Of a stretch of 64,000 bases of DNA, positions 40,634-51,000 are shown one piece after another. The position numbers and the translations under genes are program-made. The stretch covers positions 30,629,501 through 30,693,500 of the forward strand of contig NC_091668.1 in assembly GCF_042453785.1 (NCBI RefSeq), given 5' to 3'. Source of the DNA: Malus domestica. Lineage: Eukaryota; Streptophyta; Magnoliopsida; Rosales; Rosaceae. Numbering within the stretch: position 1 is the stretch's first letter; each line of letters opens with the position of its first letter. The notes below the pieces were generated by a model, which saw nothing but the letters and a program-made list of their open reading frames with translations, had not been told where the DNA came from and ran no database searches.

Positions 40634-43351
40634 ATGATGAGAAAACCCATGGCCGTCATCTGCCACCCACCTGAACCCTTCCTCTTCCTCCTCCTCAAAC
40701 CCTTCTCTTCCATTTCCTCCGCCGCCGCCGCTCCTCTTCCCCTCTCCAACGAACCGCACGATCTATCCTCCCAGCTCTTCGCTATTCTATCCCGCCCCAA
40801 TTGGCAGCGCCACCCTTCCCTTAAGCAACTAGCCCCCTCCATATCCCCTTCCCATGTCTCCTCCGTCTTCGCTCTCAACCTCGACCCCCGAACCGCCCTC
40901 GCTTTCTTCAACTGGATAGCTCTTAAACCCGGATACAAGCACACCGTCCATTGCCACTCTTCTCTCCTCAACATTCTCCTCCCCAATGGGTTTCTCCAGG
41001 TCGCTGAAAAGATCCGAATTTCCATGATTAAGGCTTCCAGTTCCCCTCAAGATGCCCTTTTCGTGCTCAAGTTTTTGCGGGAGTTGAATGGCGCTGGAGA
41101 GTTCGAGTTCAAGCTCACCCTCAGGTGCTACAATTTTCTTCTTATGTCATTGTCTAAGTTTTCCCTGCTTCAAGATTTGAAAGCTTTGTATTTGGAGATG
41201 TTAGACGATATGGTTTCTCCAAATCTGCATACTTTTAATACCATGATCAATGCTTACTGTAAAGTGGGTAATGTGGCTGAGGCAGACTTGTATTTCAGTA
41301 GGATAGGGCAGGCGGGTTTCCACCCCGATACATTTACCTACACTTCTTTGATACTGGGGCATTGTAGGAATAAGGATGTGGATAGTGGTTACAGGGTTTT
41401 TAAGCTAATGCCGCAAAAGGGTTGTCAAAGAAATGAAGTTTCCTATACTAATTTGATACATGGGTTTTGCGAGGCTGATCGGATTGATGAGGCTTTAAAG
41501 TTGTTTTCTCAAATGGGGGAGGATGATTGTTTTCCAACTGTGCGGACATACACAGTTCTTATTTGCGCCTTGTGTAAATTGGGAAGGAAATTAGAAGCTA
41601 TGAATCTGTTCAAAGAGATGACGGACAAGGGTTGTGAACCAAATGTTCATACTTATACCGTGCTCATTGATAGCATGTGCAAGGAAAATAAGCTTGACGA
41701 GGCACGAAACTTGCTGAACAAGATGTTGCAGAAAAGGTTGGTTCCTAATGTTGTCACGTACAACGCAATGATTGATGGGTACTGCAAGGAGGGAGCAGTT
41801 GAGGCTGCACTTGGTATTTTGGCTTTGATGGAATCGAGTAATTGTTATCCAAATGCTCGGACATACAATGAATTGATTTGTGGGTTTTGTAAAAGGAAAA
41901 ATATACACCAGGCAATGGCATTGCTTGGTAAGATGCTTGATCGGAAACTCTCACCAAGCCTATATACATACAACTCATTAATCCATGGGCAGTGTAAAAT
42001 GGGTCATTTTGAGAGTGCTTACAGGTTGCTTAATTTGATGAAAGAAAGTGGTTTGGTTCCTGACCGATGGTCTTACAGTTCTCTCATAGACGCTCTCTGT
42101 AAGAGGGGCAGACTGGAAGAAGCTCATGCCCTGTTTGATTCTCTCAATGAGAAAGGCATAAAGTCAAATGATGTGATCTTTACTTCTTTGATTGACGGTT
42201 ATTGCAAGGTTGGGAAAATCGATGATGCCCATTCTTTGTTTGATAGAATGCTTGCAGAAGACTGTTTGCCGAACTCATTCACATACAATACCTTGATAGA
42301 TGTGTTGTGCAAAGAAGAAAGACTGGAGGAAGCGTTTTCACTGGTGGAAAAGATGTTAAGTATTGGCGTCAAAGCTACAACACATACTTATACAATTCTA
42401 ATTAAACAAATGTTGAAGGAAGGGGACTTTGACCATGCTCGTAGGCTTTTAAACCAGATGGTTAGTTCTGGTAATCAACCTGACCTGTTTACTTACACTA
42501 CCTTTATTCATGCATATTGCGGCATAGGAAATGTAGAAGAGGCAGAGAAATTGATGATGAAGATGAATGAAGAAGGAATTATAGCAGATTCGTTGACTTA
42601 CACATTGCTAATTGATGGATATGGACGTATGAGATTAATTGATTGTGCATTTGATGTTCTTAAGCGCATGTTTGATTCTTGTTGTGATCCTTCGCATTAT
42701 ACATATTCCTTTCTGATCAAACATCTTTCGAATGAAAAGTTGACAGAGACAAATAATAATATGGTGGGAATTGATTTGTTCTCAAAAGTCTCCTTAATTG
42801 ATATTAGTGATGTGTGGAAGACAATGGATTTTGACATTGCTTTAGAGCTCTTTGAAAAAATGGCTGGACATGGTTGTGCACCCAGTACCAACACTTATGA
42901 AAAACTTATAGTAGGTCTTTGCAAAGAGAGGCGCTTGGAAGTAGCCCAGAGGTTATACAGTCATATGAGAGAGAGGAAAATTTCTTCAAGTGAGAATATT
43001 TATAATTCTCTTCTTAACTGTTGCTGTACATTGCAAAAGTATGGAGAGGCAGCAACCTTGGTGGATGCGATGATTAAGGATGGTTATTTACCGACACTGG
43101 AGTCCTCCACGATGCTTGTATGCGGGCTTCTTGATGAAGAGAAGACTGAGAAGGCAAAAGCAATTTTTCGTACTTTGCTTCTTTGCGAATATAATCACGA
43201 TGAAGTAGCTTGGAAAGTTCTCTTTGATGGTTTACTTAAGAGGGGTTTTGTCAATATATGCTCTGAGCTCATAAGCATCATGGAGAAAATGGGTTGCCAG
43301 CTTCATCCTCAGACATATTCAATGTTGATTGAGGGAATGGATGGTCCATAA
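40634..43351 (+). CDS. P-class pentatricopeptide repeat protein, At5g65560-like (905 aa, intronless)
   Basis: About 20 PPR motifs run from roughly residue 170 to the C-terminus, each with the fifth-residue pattern of TYNxLIxGxCK (for example TFNTMINAYCKVGNVAEADL, VVTYNAMIDGYCKEG, SFTYNTLIDVLCKEERLEEA). There are no E, DYW or SMR domains, so it is P class. Such proteins bind organelle RNAs and affect stability, splicing or translation. The first 60 residues are rich in Ser/Ala/Pro with few acids, fitting a mitochondrial presequence; the closest family I recognise is At5g65560, annotated mitochondrial. The first ATG of the frame is 40634 (MMRKPM); the frame is open upstream but without an ATG. 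The motif between residues about 700 and 760 is widened by a non-PPR insert (NNNMVGIDLFSKVSL). Confidence 0.92.
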   Translation: MMRKPMAVICHPPEPFLFLLLKPFSSISSAAAAPLPLSNEPHDLSSQLFAILSRPNWQRHPSLKQLAPSISPSHVSSVFALNLDPRTALAFFNWIALKPGYKHTVHCHSSLLNILLPNGFLQVAEKIRISMIKASSSPQDALFVLKFLRELNGAGEFEFKLTLRCYNFLLMSLSKFSLLQDLKALYLEMLDDMVSPNLHTFNTMINAYCKVGNVAEADLYFSRIGQAGFHPDTFTYTSLILGHCRNKDVDSGYRVFKLMPQKGCQRNEVSYTNLIHGFCEADRIDEALKLFSQMGEDDCFPTVRTYTVLICALCKLGRKLEAMNLFKEMTDKGCEPNVHTYTVLIDSMCKENKLDEARNLLNKMLQKRLVPNVVTYNAMIDGYCKEGAVEAALGILALMESSNCYPNARTYNELICGFCKRKNIHQAMALLGKMLDRKLSPSLYTYNSLIHGQCKMGHFESAYRLLNLMKESGLVPDRWSYSSLIDALCKRGRLEEAHALFDSLNEKGIKSNDVIFTSLIDGYCKVGKIDDAHSLFDRMLAEDCLPNSFTYNTLIDVLCKEERLEEAFSLVEKMLSIGVKATTHTYTILIKQMLKEGDFDHARRLLNQMVSSGNQPDLFTYTTFIHAYCGIGNVEEAEKLMMKMNEEGIIADSLTYTLLIDGYGRMRLIDCAFDVLKRMFDSCCDPSHYTYSFLIKHLSNEKLTETNNNMVGIDLFSKVSLIDISDVWKTMDFDIALELFEKMAGHGCAPSTNTYEKLIVGLCKERRLEVAQRLYSHMRERKISSSENIYNSLLNCCCTLQKYGEAATLVDAMIKDGYLPTLESSTMLVCGLLDEEKTEKAKAIFRTLLLCEYNHDEVAWKVLFDGLLKRGFVNICSELISIMEKMGCQLHPQTYSMLIEGMDGP

Positions 43352-43585
43352 AAATGTTGGTTTCTGGTATTTAATTCTTTATCTGTGAGCACTACTACGA
43401 GCGGAAGTGATTTTGAAACATTATATTCCCAGAGATCTGTGTAAGCATTATGCATTGTGAATACTGAACGTTTACACAATAAAATGCTACAAAAGCTCGT
43501 TATTGATGTCTCAGGAGAATATGATACTGGATTTGTAGTCTTTGCAGTCTTTATTTGCGCTGTGAATATGCAGTCTCTTCAGCAA

Positions 43586-44880
43586 GTACAATATGTTTCT
43601 CTGGGACGAGGACCTTGCCATTGATGATTTTGACTCAAAATGGTAAGTATAACTTGTACACTTTGGTAGAATGATTTTGGCATCTCTGTGGTGATTGCTG
43701 ATATATTTCACTGTTTTGGCTGATTTGATGTTTTAGATTAACGATACATGAAATATTCACAGATTTATGCATACTTATTTCTTGCTCACTAGGGTTTAAC
43801 TGCAAATTGGGAATTGGAAATATTAGAATGTTATGATTTGTTTAATGTTGGTGCCCATGAAGTTAAGGTGGAATGTCAAATTACAGTTTCAAAGCCATTC
43901 AATTAACGGTTTATATAGAAGAAAATTGGGCACTGGCCTGATACGACACAGAGAGAAATGTTATGTACACAAAGACATGATAGATCTCCCACATAAAAAA
44001 AAAAAGTACACTCAAATGCACCATCTTAGTTTTTCCAAAATTATCTCACATTTGATCATCCTATTCCTTGTTAGGCCAAAATAAAGAAGGGGATACTGAA
44101 AGATGTTTGATGTATAAAAAGATGGGGAAAGTTCAAATCCTTTGCTGCTTGAGTGTCGACTTCACTGTGCTTGGCAAAGATTGTTTGGGAGATAAGTGAT
44201 TGCTTATTTTGTGCTGGAAGGATGAGCTCAGCTTTGGGCCTGATGTTCGATGTTGACCAAAAAAAGCTTTGGCGCTGATGTTCGGTGTTGTTCACCCTTC
44301 ATTCCATCTATCCATTTGCACAGGTGAGTAATGCCCTACCTCCTTAGAAAAAGATTCAAAAACATGAGTGTGTTTGATTTCTTTGTACATATGTTTTATT
44401 GCATGTACAATGGATTCAATAAACGTCTCGGTCCCTTTAAAGTCAATAGGAGGCCAAAAGTAAGCCTCAATGTTTCATTTTCTTCCACTGCAACAACTTA
44501 TATAGTGAGTGTGACTTATCTGCTTGTTAGGATGCTGATCTTGTATTGCAATGAAGATCCTGTGCTGTAAAAGGAGTTATCAGTGTTTGGTTGCTACATG
44601 TATATGCCAACCATATTAGCAAACCAAATGCAAGAACGCAAGGTCGGCGGGTGGCCATTCTTATACTCATCGGAAAACAGAAATCAGTACTGGATGGCTG
44701 TGATTGTGCGTGCAGATTATCCGGTGCAGAACCAACCAGCTGAGCTGGGGGAGCTTGGACGGAAGTGCTGGTATTTACTCGATCGACAGCCTTGCTGACA
44801 TGATATATCTCAAACAGTGTATAGCATTTTCTGGTGATTTCAAACAGCAGATGACAAATATTTCAAGTCTGATGAACAAT
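43586..44880 (+). pseudogene. Scattered remains of a second DUF707 gene copy
   Basis: Ordered matches to the gene at 24479-30284 and its 3' flank: 43586-43641 (MFLWDEDLAIDDFDSKW, followed by a donor-like gtaagt) is exon 7; 44310-44345 corresponds to the intron 12 acceptor and start of exon 13; 44626-44715 matches the 3'-UTR at 30318-30390; 44798-44878 (tttcaaacagcagatgacaa) matches 30450-30500. Exons 8-12 and 14-15 are absent or unrecognisable. Because intron-exon borders and 3'-UTR are both kept, this derives from a DNA-level duplication and not from a spliced mRNA. It is non-functional. Confidence 0.7.
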
Positions 44881-44964
44881 TAATTTACGGTTTATTGTAT
44901 TCTTGTGTTAAATTCCCACGTAGCAATCCCGTTTAAAATGATTGTTCCCTTGAGGACGTATGAT

Positions 44965-45130
44965 TGTTGTTTAGGTAAATTAGGAATCTTTCGGGATGTA
45001 GAAGATCTTTTCTATTATCCTTGTATTATTTGGAGAGCAAGTTATTCTCTCTTCCTTAATAAATAAAGGCACAAGACTAGATGTATAACTCATGAAACCT
45101 TTCTTCATCTCTTATCTTCGCCGTACTTTC
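44965..45130. repeat. LTR-like fragment, copy 2 (related to 7.2 kb)
   Basis: It matches 7195-7375: taggaatctt, agaagatc, ttgtattatttggagagcaa, aataaataaaggcac. It has TATA-like and CT-rich leader-like features of an LTR; ends are unresolved. Confidence 0.45.
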
Positions 45131-45759
45131 TCTCTCTCTAAATTTTGGCCCTAAACCCTAAAGCCCACTGAAGTAATAATTGATTATAGTTAATTTGAGA
45201 GTCTCTTTGTCCAAAAGTTATACGATAGGCTCACACAAATGCAAGAGCAAAAATATCTATGAAATGATGCTTTTGAATTAAGACATGACTTTTTTTTAAC
45301 AATAAAATGATATTTTTATTTATTTATTTATTTACTGGCTGGCTTTCAAGGAAGGAGATCATGAATATCAGGATCCGAATCCTAATTTAATATATATGGA
45401 AATATGTAATCCTAGTACTACCATATTAGTTTTCGATTAAAATCTGTTTAAATATGGTATCTTTTTATATATTGTGCATAATATCTCTTAAAAAGTGCAA
45501 AGTAAAAGCTTGTAGCTCAGGTCAACTCTTTTTTTTTTCTCTGTCTGCGTTAATGGCATAATCCATGTATTTCCTGTGAAGATACTCAGAATTAGTGCTT
45601 AATTAGTTTACCTTAATCATTTCTTAACACTATTTTTCTCTCTCGTATTTGTGTTTCATAGACTACAAGAGTGATCATGATCATATCATAAACTACTAAT
45701 CTCTCCTTAATTTTTTTCATCATTTCTGTTAATCTCGTCTCGTTCTTACGTATGTGTTC
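45131..45759. other. Promoter region of the exostosin-like gene
   Basis: AT-rich, with a (TTTA)n run at 45317-45331; no other gene. A short upstream ATG at 45752 overlaps the main start (see findings). Confidence 0.5.
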
Positions 45760-47463
45760 ATGATCTCGACACTGATGAACAAGCAGCAGCAGCTGCTTTT
45801 CATGGAGAAATCATCCGTTGCAGGAAAATGCCATAAACAACTTGGGTTTGCACTAATCACTTCGTTTCTTTCGTTCTTCGTATTGATTTTATTCAACTTT
45901 TCGGATCTAAGTGCGGGAAGAAATAATACTCGTGGAATCACCTTTCTCATCAACAACTTTGGCAATGTTATTTTCGACCAACGACCTCATTCTACCTCTC
46001 TTCCTCTCAATGGAACGCTTAATGCCACAAACTCTAGTACTACCACTCTTCCTCTCAATGGAACGCTTAACGCTCAAGCACAATCTTCCGGCCGCGTGAC
46101 AAAAGCGCCAGTACAACCAATATCTGATGAGATTGAGAAGAAAAACGCTGGTTTTGATTCTGATTCGTGCTCGGGAAGGTATGTTTATGTTTATGATCTT
46201 CCTAAGAGGTTCAACCAGGACCTGCTCAAGAATTGCCATTCACTTATGAAATGGACTGATATGTGCCCCCACTTATCAAACATGGGACTTGGTCCTAAAA
46301 TTCACAGTTCTACGGGAAAACTAGTGGGAAATGGTTGGTTTGCTACAAACCAGTTTTCTTTGGGAGTTATTTTCCACAACAGGATGAAGCAGTACCAGTG
46401 TTTAACCAATGATTCGTCCTTGGCCTCTGCGGTTTTTGTACCCTTTTATGCCGGCCTTGATGTGGGACGATACCTCTGGGACTGCAACACGTCGGTGAGA
46501 GATGCTTCTCCTCTCGAATTGGTGAAGTGGCTTTCGCGTAGACCCGAATGGAAAACAATGTGGGGGAGAGACCATTTCATAGTCGGAGGGAGGATTGGTT
46601 GGGATTTCAGGAGGAAAACAGACGATGACTCTGACTGGGGTTCCAAGCTTATGCTTTTGCCGGAAACCAAGAACATGACGATGTTGTCGATTGAGGCGAG
46701 CTGTTGGAACAATGACCACGCGATACCATATCCGACATACTTCCATCCCTCAAAGGACAGCGAAGTGTTTGAGTGGCAGAGAAGAATGAGGAAGCGAAAA
46801 AGGCGGCATCTCTTCTCTTTTGCCGGTGCTCCGAGACCTGATCTCAAAATCCGGGATTTGATCATAGATCAATGCAAGTCTTCGTCCAAATGCAAACTTG
46901 TTGGTTGTTACAAAGGTGCAATTAGGTGTGATGACCCCCTAAATGTGATGGAGGCGTTCCAAGGGTCCGTGTTTTGCCTGCAGCCTCCGGGGGACTCGTA
47001 CACTCGGCGATCAACATTTGATTCCATCTTGGCAGGCTGCATTCCAGTTTTCTTCCATCCGGGTTCGGCTTATGCACAGTACTTGTGGCACTTCCCCAAC
47101 GACCCATCTAAATATTCCGTGTTCATATCAGAAAACGATATCAAGGATAAAAAGGCAATCATCAACAAGATGTTGCTTCGAATTCCGAAGCATCAGGTGG
47201 CGGCAATGAGAGAGGAAGTCATACGATTGATTCCGAAAGTAATATATGCAGATCCAAGGGCACCTAGATTAAACACAGTTGAAGATGCATTTGACATAGC
47301 AGTAAAAGGAGTGCTTGACAAAGTAGACAAAACTAGGAAGGACATGAAAGAGGGCAAAGATCCTGGCAATGCTTTCTGGGAAATAAACCCTGCAAAATTC
47401 GACATGCCTAAGCTCGCGAAAGAGGGAGAGAAAAATACAAACAGAAGTATAACGAGTGTTTAG
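45760..47463 (+). CDS. GT47 exostosin-family glycosyltransferase, MUR3/xyloglucan galactosyltransferase-like (567 aa)
   Basis: Intronless. A short cytosolic N-terminus is followed by a signal-anchor helix at about residues 29-49 (LGFALITSFLSFFVLILFNF), a variable stem with several N-glycosylation sequons, and then the exostosin domain. That domain carries RYVYVYDLPKRFN, GWFATNQFSLGVIFHNRMKQ, CLTNDSSLASAVFVPFYAGL, RPEWKTMWGRDHF, WDFRR, FSFAGAPRPD, QPPGDSYTRRSTFDSILAGC and PVFFHPGSAYAQYLWH. These are the landmarks of MUR3/KATAMARI1-type Golgi enzymes that add galactose to xyloglucan side chains using UDP-Gal. Which acceptor position it uses cannot be told. The ATG at 45760 is used; a second in-frame ATG at 45775 is also possible. 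The stem contains a 16-residue tandem repeat (SLPLNGTLNA.. / TLPLNGTLNA..). Confidence 0.9.
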   Translation: MISTLMNKQQQLLFMEKSSVAGKCHKQLGFALITSFLSFFVLILFNFSDLSAGRNNTRGITFLINNFGNVIFDQRPHSTSLPLNGTLNATNSSTTTLPLNGTLNAQAQSSGRVTKAPVQPISDEIEKKNAGFDSDSCSGRYVYVYDLPKRFNQDLLKNCHSLMKWTDMCPHLSNMGLGPKIHSSTGKLVGNGWFATNQFSLGVIFHNRMKQYQCLTNDSSLASAVFVPFYAGLDVGRYLWDCNTSVRDASPLELVKWLSRRPEWKTMWGRDHFIVGGRIGWDFRRKTDDDSDWGSKLMLLPETKNMTMLSIEASCWNNDHAIPYPTYFHPSKDSEVFEWQRRMRKRKRRHLFSFAGAPRPDLKIRDLIIDQCKSSSKCKLVGCYKGAIRCDDPLNVMEAFQGSVFCLQPPGDSYTRRSTFDSILAGCIPVFFHPGSAYAQYLWHFPNDPSKYSVFISENDIKDKKAIINKMLLRIPKHQVAAMREEVIRLIPKVIYADPRAPRLNTVEDAFDIAVKGVLDKVDKTRKDMKEGKDPGNAFWEINPAKFDMPKLAKEGEKNTNRSITSV

Positions 47464-48099
47464 TGTGTTTCCGTTTATTAATCTTAGACGCATCAACTCT
47501 TTGAATCCCAAACATTTCACTTGTTTATATTTCGTTCACTTTGAACCTCATTGATTTGTAACCTGTAAGCAACAATCGCGTTATGTGTCATATCTGTCAG
47601 GCTAATATAAATCAACAAGAAAACAATGAATTCTATCTAAGACAGAGTCAGGAAATGAGACACGAGTCAAAGTTTGAAGACCGAAAGTGAAGAAAAATAA
47701 TCCAAAGATTAAAAAGCAATTAACTAACAAAAAGGTTTAGGATTTAGTACAATATCGATCGAAAGCACTTGCTAGGGTATCCAAATCTAGAGTTGCACAT
47801 TGGACTCAAAACTTTTGGCTGAGAGTATCAGTACAATGTAGGAACTTTCTCTACGTTCGTATAGTATCTTCCTGTCCTAATTGGATACAACAAAAGAATG
47901 TAGAGCGATGAATGATTACCTTTATCCGCCAGTCGTGTAAGAAGATCTCAGTAGTGATATCAAGGTCCTTAGCGTGAGCCGGCATACATTAGATTACATT
48001 GTTGGCAAACCTGTCACCAGTTCAGAACTTCAGGACCTTGGTTTCCACACCAGCATTTAGCTACGGGGGCCAATAAATCAAACCTTACAGCGAGCCAAT
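47464..48099. other. Tail-to-tail spacer
   Basis: Convergent 3' ends of the exostosin and MBOAT genes; no further gene or repeat is seen. Confidence 0.55.
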
Positions 48100-51000
48100 T
48101 TAGCTGCTACTTTGCTTTGCATCACGGATGTGGAACATAAGCTGCAAGATATGCAACTTCAGACCACTCATAGAAATAGCAGACACACAACAACCATGAT
48201 ATACATACAATTGTATGCTTATGTTTTTATAAAATGTTCAGGGTTTAGGGTTTATATCAGAAACAAAATTGAACGAAAGCCTGAAACATCATTTTGGTAC
48301 AAGATAAATATAAGCCCAGAATATATAAGAAAATATCTGAACTCCTACGACTAGGCCTACATATACATCTAGTCATTTGTTCCACTACATTTAGGCATTA
48401 ATAGCGAAGAAATCGTAAATTTACTATAAAATACAAAACTTATGCATTTTTCATCTAAAAACATATCCACATCGTGCCTTAACTCTGTGAAACTAATTCT
48501 AAAAGGCGATATATTTAAACTGTACCCTTATAGATATAAGCAGATCATTGTGAAATTACCTTTGTCCCTACATAAAATGTCAAAAGCATGCCAGCCAAAA
48601 CGGGGAGTCCTGTACAAAGAAAATCATCAGTCCCTCAGAAGCAGCATTGTATAAGGATAACAAGGAACCTGAGGACATGAAATTTTAAATTACCTTCTCG
48701 TTTAAGGAATTGAGAAATCAACCAACTAATCCCAGATGGTCCAATAACAAAACCAACAAGGTTTGCTACCTGCATAAACATTGGATTTAATGAAAATTGG
48801 AGGCAGATTCTAAAAATAAACAGTAGAAGGATTAGCACTTTAATTGAATCCTCGTATTGTTAGCATTTATGCATTCTTGTAAACACATAAGGTGATTTAC
48901 CGTATCAGTTTGGCAGATTCATATAACATGATACGTTTTTAAGTGCTAAGTACACTAATACCAGTGGGATGCACAAAAGAACCCTCACAAAAAATGTTAG
49001 GCCTACACTATGCTCTTTAAACGCATAAGATTCAATAAAAACTGTCACTGTAAAAAGGCCTTAAGCAGCTTGAATCATTTAGCCTTTCAAAAGAGAAAAG
49101 TCAAACAGCTTTTCCGAAGGGTAGGAAAAAACTCCTAAATGTTTAAACCCGACAAGGTAGAGAGTTTCAGATACGTAAACATCATCAAATTAGTCTCAAA
49201 AAACCAATCAGCCAGCAAAAAGGCCTTATTACTACTTCCTTTTCACTCAAGTAATTTTTTAAAACCTTCCTAGTGGAACTAGGAATTTAATCATCTGATT
49301 TTACTTTAAAGATCCAGAGAACCATTCTATAAACATGCAAATATCAAAAGTCAATACAGCATCAACAGGAATACAAAAATAATTATGATTGGTATATGCT
49401 TTAGTCAATTACAGGATACTGACCATGAGGCAAGTGATCGTGATTGCACCAGCAACCGCGCTAAGTTCACGAACAACAAACTCACCATGTGTACTCTTAA
49501 ACTGACAAAAAATACATGACAAAATCGAAATTGTTATGCCTTGTCAGATAAAAGAGAGAAGATAAAGGTTGATATGCTCCTCTTCTCTTCCTCTCACTCC
49601 CCTTCTCATCAAACAAGCTTCGTATATATTTAAGTATCTTTTAATGGAATGAACTAGAACAAGAGAAATCACAAGGCAAAAGGGGTTGTGGAGCAAGCTT
49701 GTGATTTTCTTCCAAAAGCTTCAAAGTACAAGATAAGTCCTCGATGTTTTCCCCTAAGGGTTGAAAACCTCTTATCCTTGAGCACCAATATTCTCCCTCA
49801 CTCCATCAAGTGGCCATAATAAGCGAAAACAAATCTATTTTTTTGATGTCTATAAGATGGTCTTTCAAACTCCTATGATATTCAAAGACACATGAATCCG
49901 AACAAGATTTTTGAGAAATTTTCCTATATCTTGATGTTCCAAAATTCTGTGCTATATATCTCAACCTAATCAGCTAACGTGATTAAACCAAACAGGGGGA
50001 ATAGGGGGAAGAAGTTTCTGAAAAATTTGAACCTTTGGTGCTTTCTAAACAGGGAAAAAACACACACCCAGTGACTTCAAGAGGCAATGCGGCAGAAAAG
50101 GAAATCTGGGGGCTAAAGTGGACATGGGCCAAAATTCAGGGGCAGGCATGGAGCCTGTCACAAGAGTGGTTGGGCTACAAGTTGACAAAATTCTTTTTTA
50201 CCTCACTTATAGTTCTAATGCCACAACTCATATCCACTACAACATCCGAGTATACATTCTCAGCAGTATCCCATTTAAAAACTAGGGGATGTCCTTGTTC
50301 AGGGGTGCAGCACTGAATACCTTCAAGCCAACAACAGCTAACTGATTGGCTATATGGGAGGTACGAGAATTGGAATGATCATCCTCCTATAAATTAAACC
50401 AAACAAAAGAAAAACAGCAAATGTAGAATAGGAACAAAGAGGCCACCTGAAATGCATTGGTTGCTGATTTCAGTATCATTTCCGGAATAAAGAATAAGCA
50501 TGTCAGCCATGCCCATGAAAGAAGCTTCCTAATGACAAAGACAGAAATTAAGATAGAGTAAGGAACAAGTTTCAATAATGCTCTACGCGCATTTGACGGA
50601 AAGCTAAGATGTATTCAAGAAGAAAAATTCAAAAGCAGCAACAAGTACCATTCTAGATCATGCCAAATGGCAACAAATGTGAATACAACCCATACATTGA
50701 GAAGCTTTCTCTGAGTGCCCCCAAGAGGAATGTACAAATACCTATTGTTTTCAGTTCCCAAACAAACAAGTCAGGGATAGAAAAAGGATTACATGAGAAA
50801 ATAAAAAGCATAACAGGTTGAAAGTTTCACCTCACAAGCCATTTGTTGTAGGAAGCATGCCAGTTTTTCCAAAAAGTTTCCAAGTTGTAGCAATTATTTA
50901 TACACCTCGGCATATTCTCCGGGACCTCAATGCCACATATCTGCAGCAATTAGAAAAGTCATTGTCCCACAGCAAAACAATATTAATCCTTAAAGCTTGT

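Noticed and set aside
45754-45759. Exostosin start at 45754
   Set aside because: That codon is GTG; the ATG at 45760 is the eukaryotic start.
46402-46865. Antisense frames over the exostosin gene
   Set aside because: They arise from the codon bias of the sense strand and show no family motifs.
49497-50446. Frame of 93 codons at 50035-50316 as a nested gene
   Set aside because: It starts within an intron without an ATG of good context and shows no recognisable domain.
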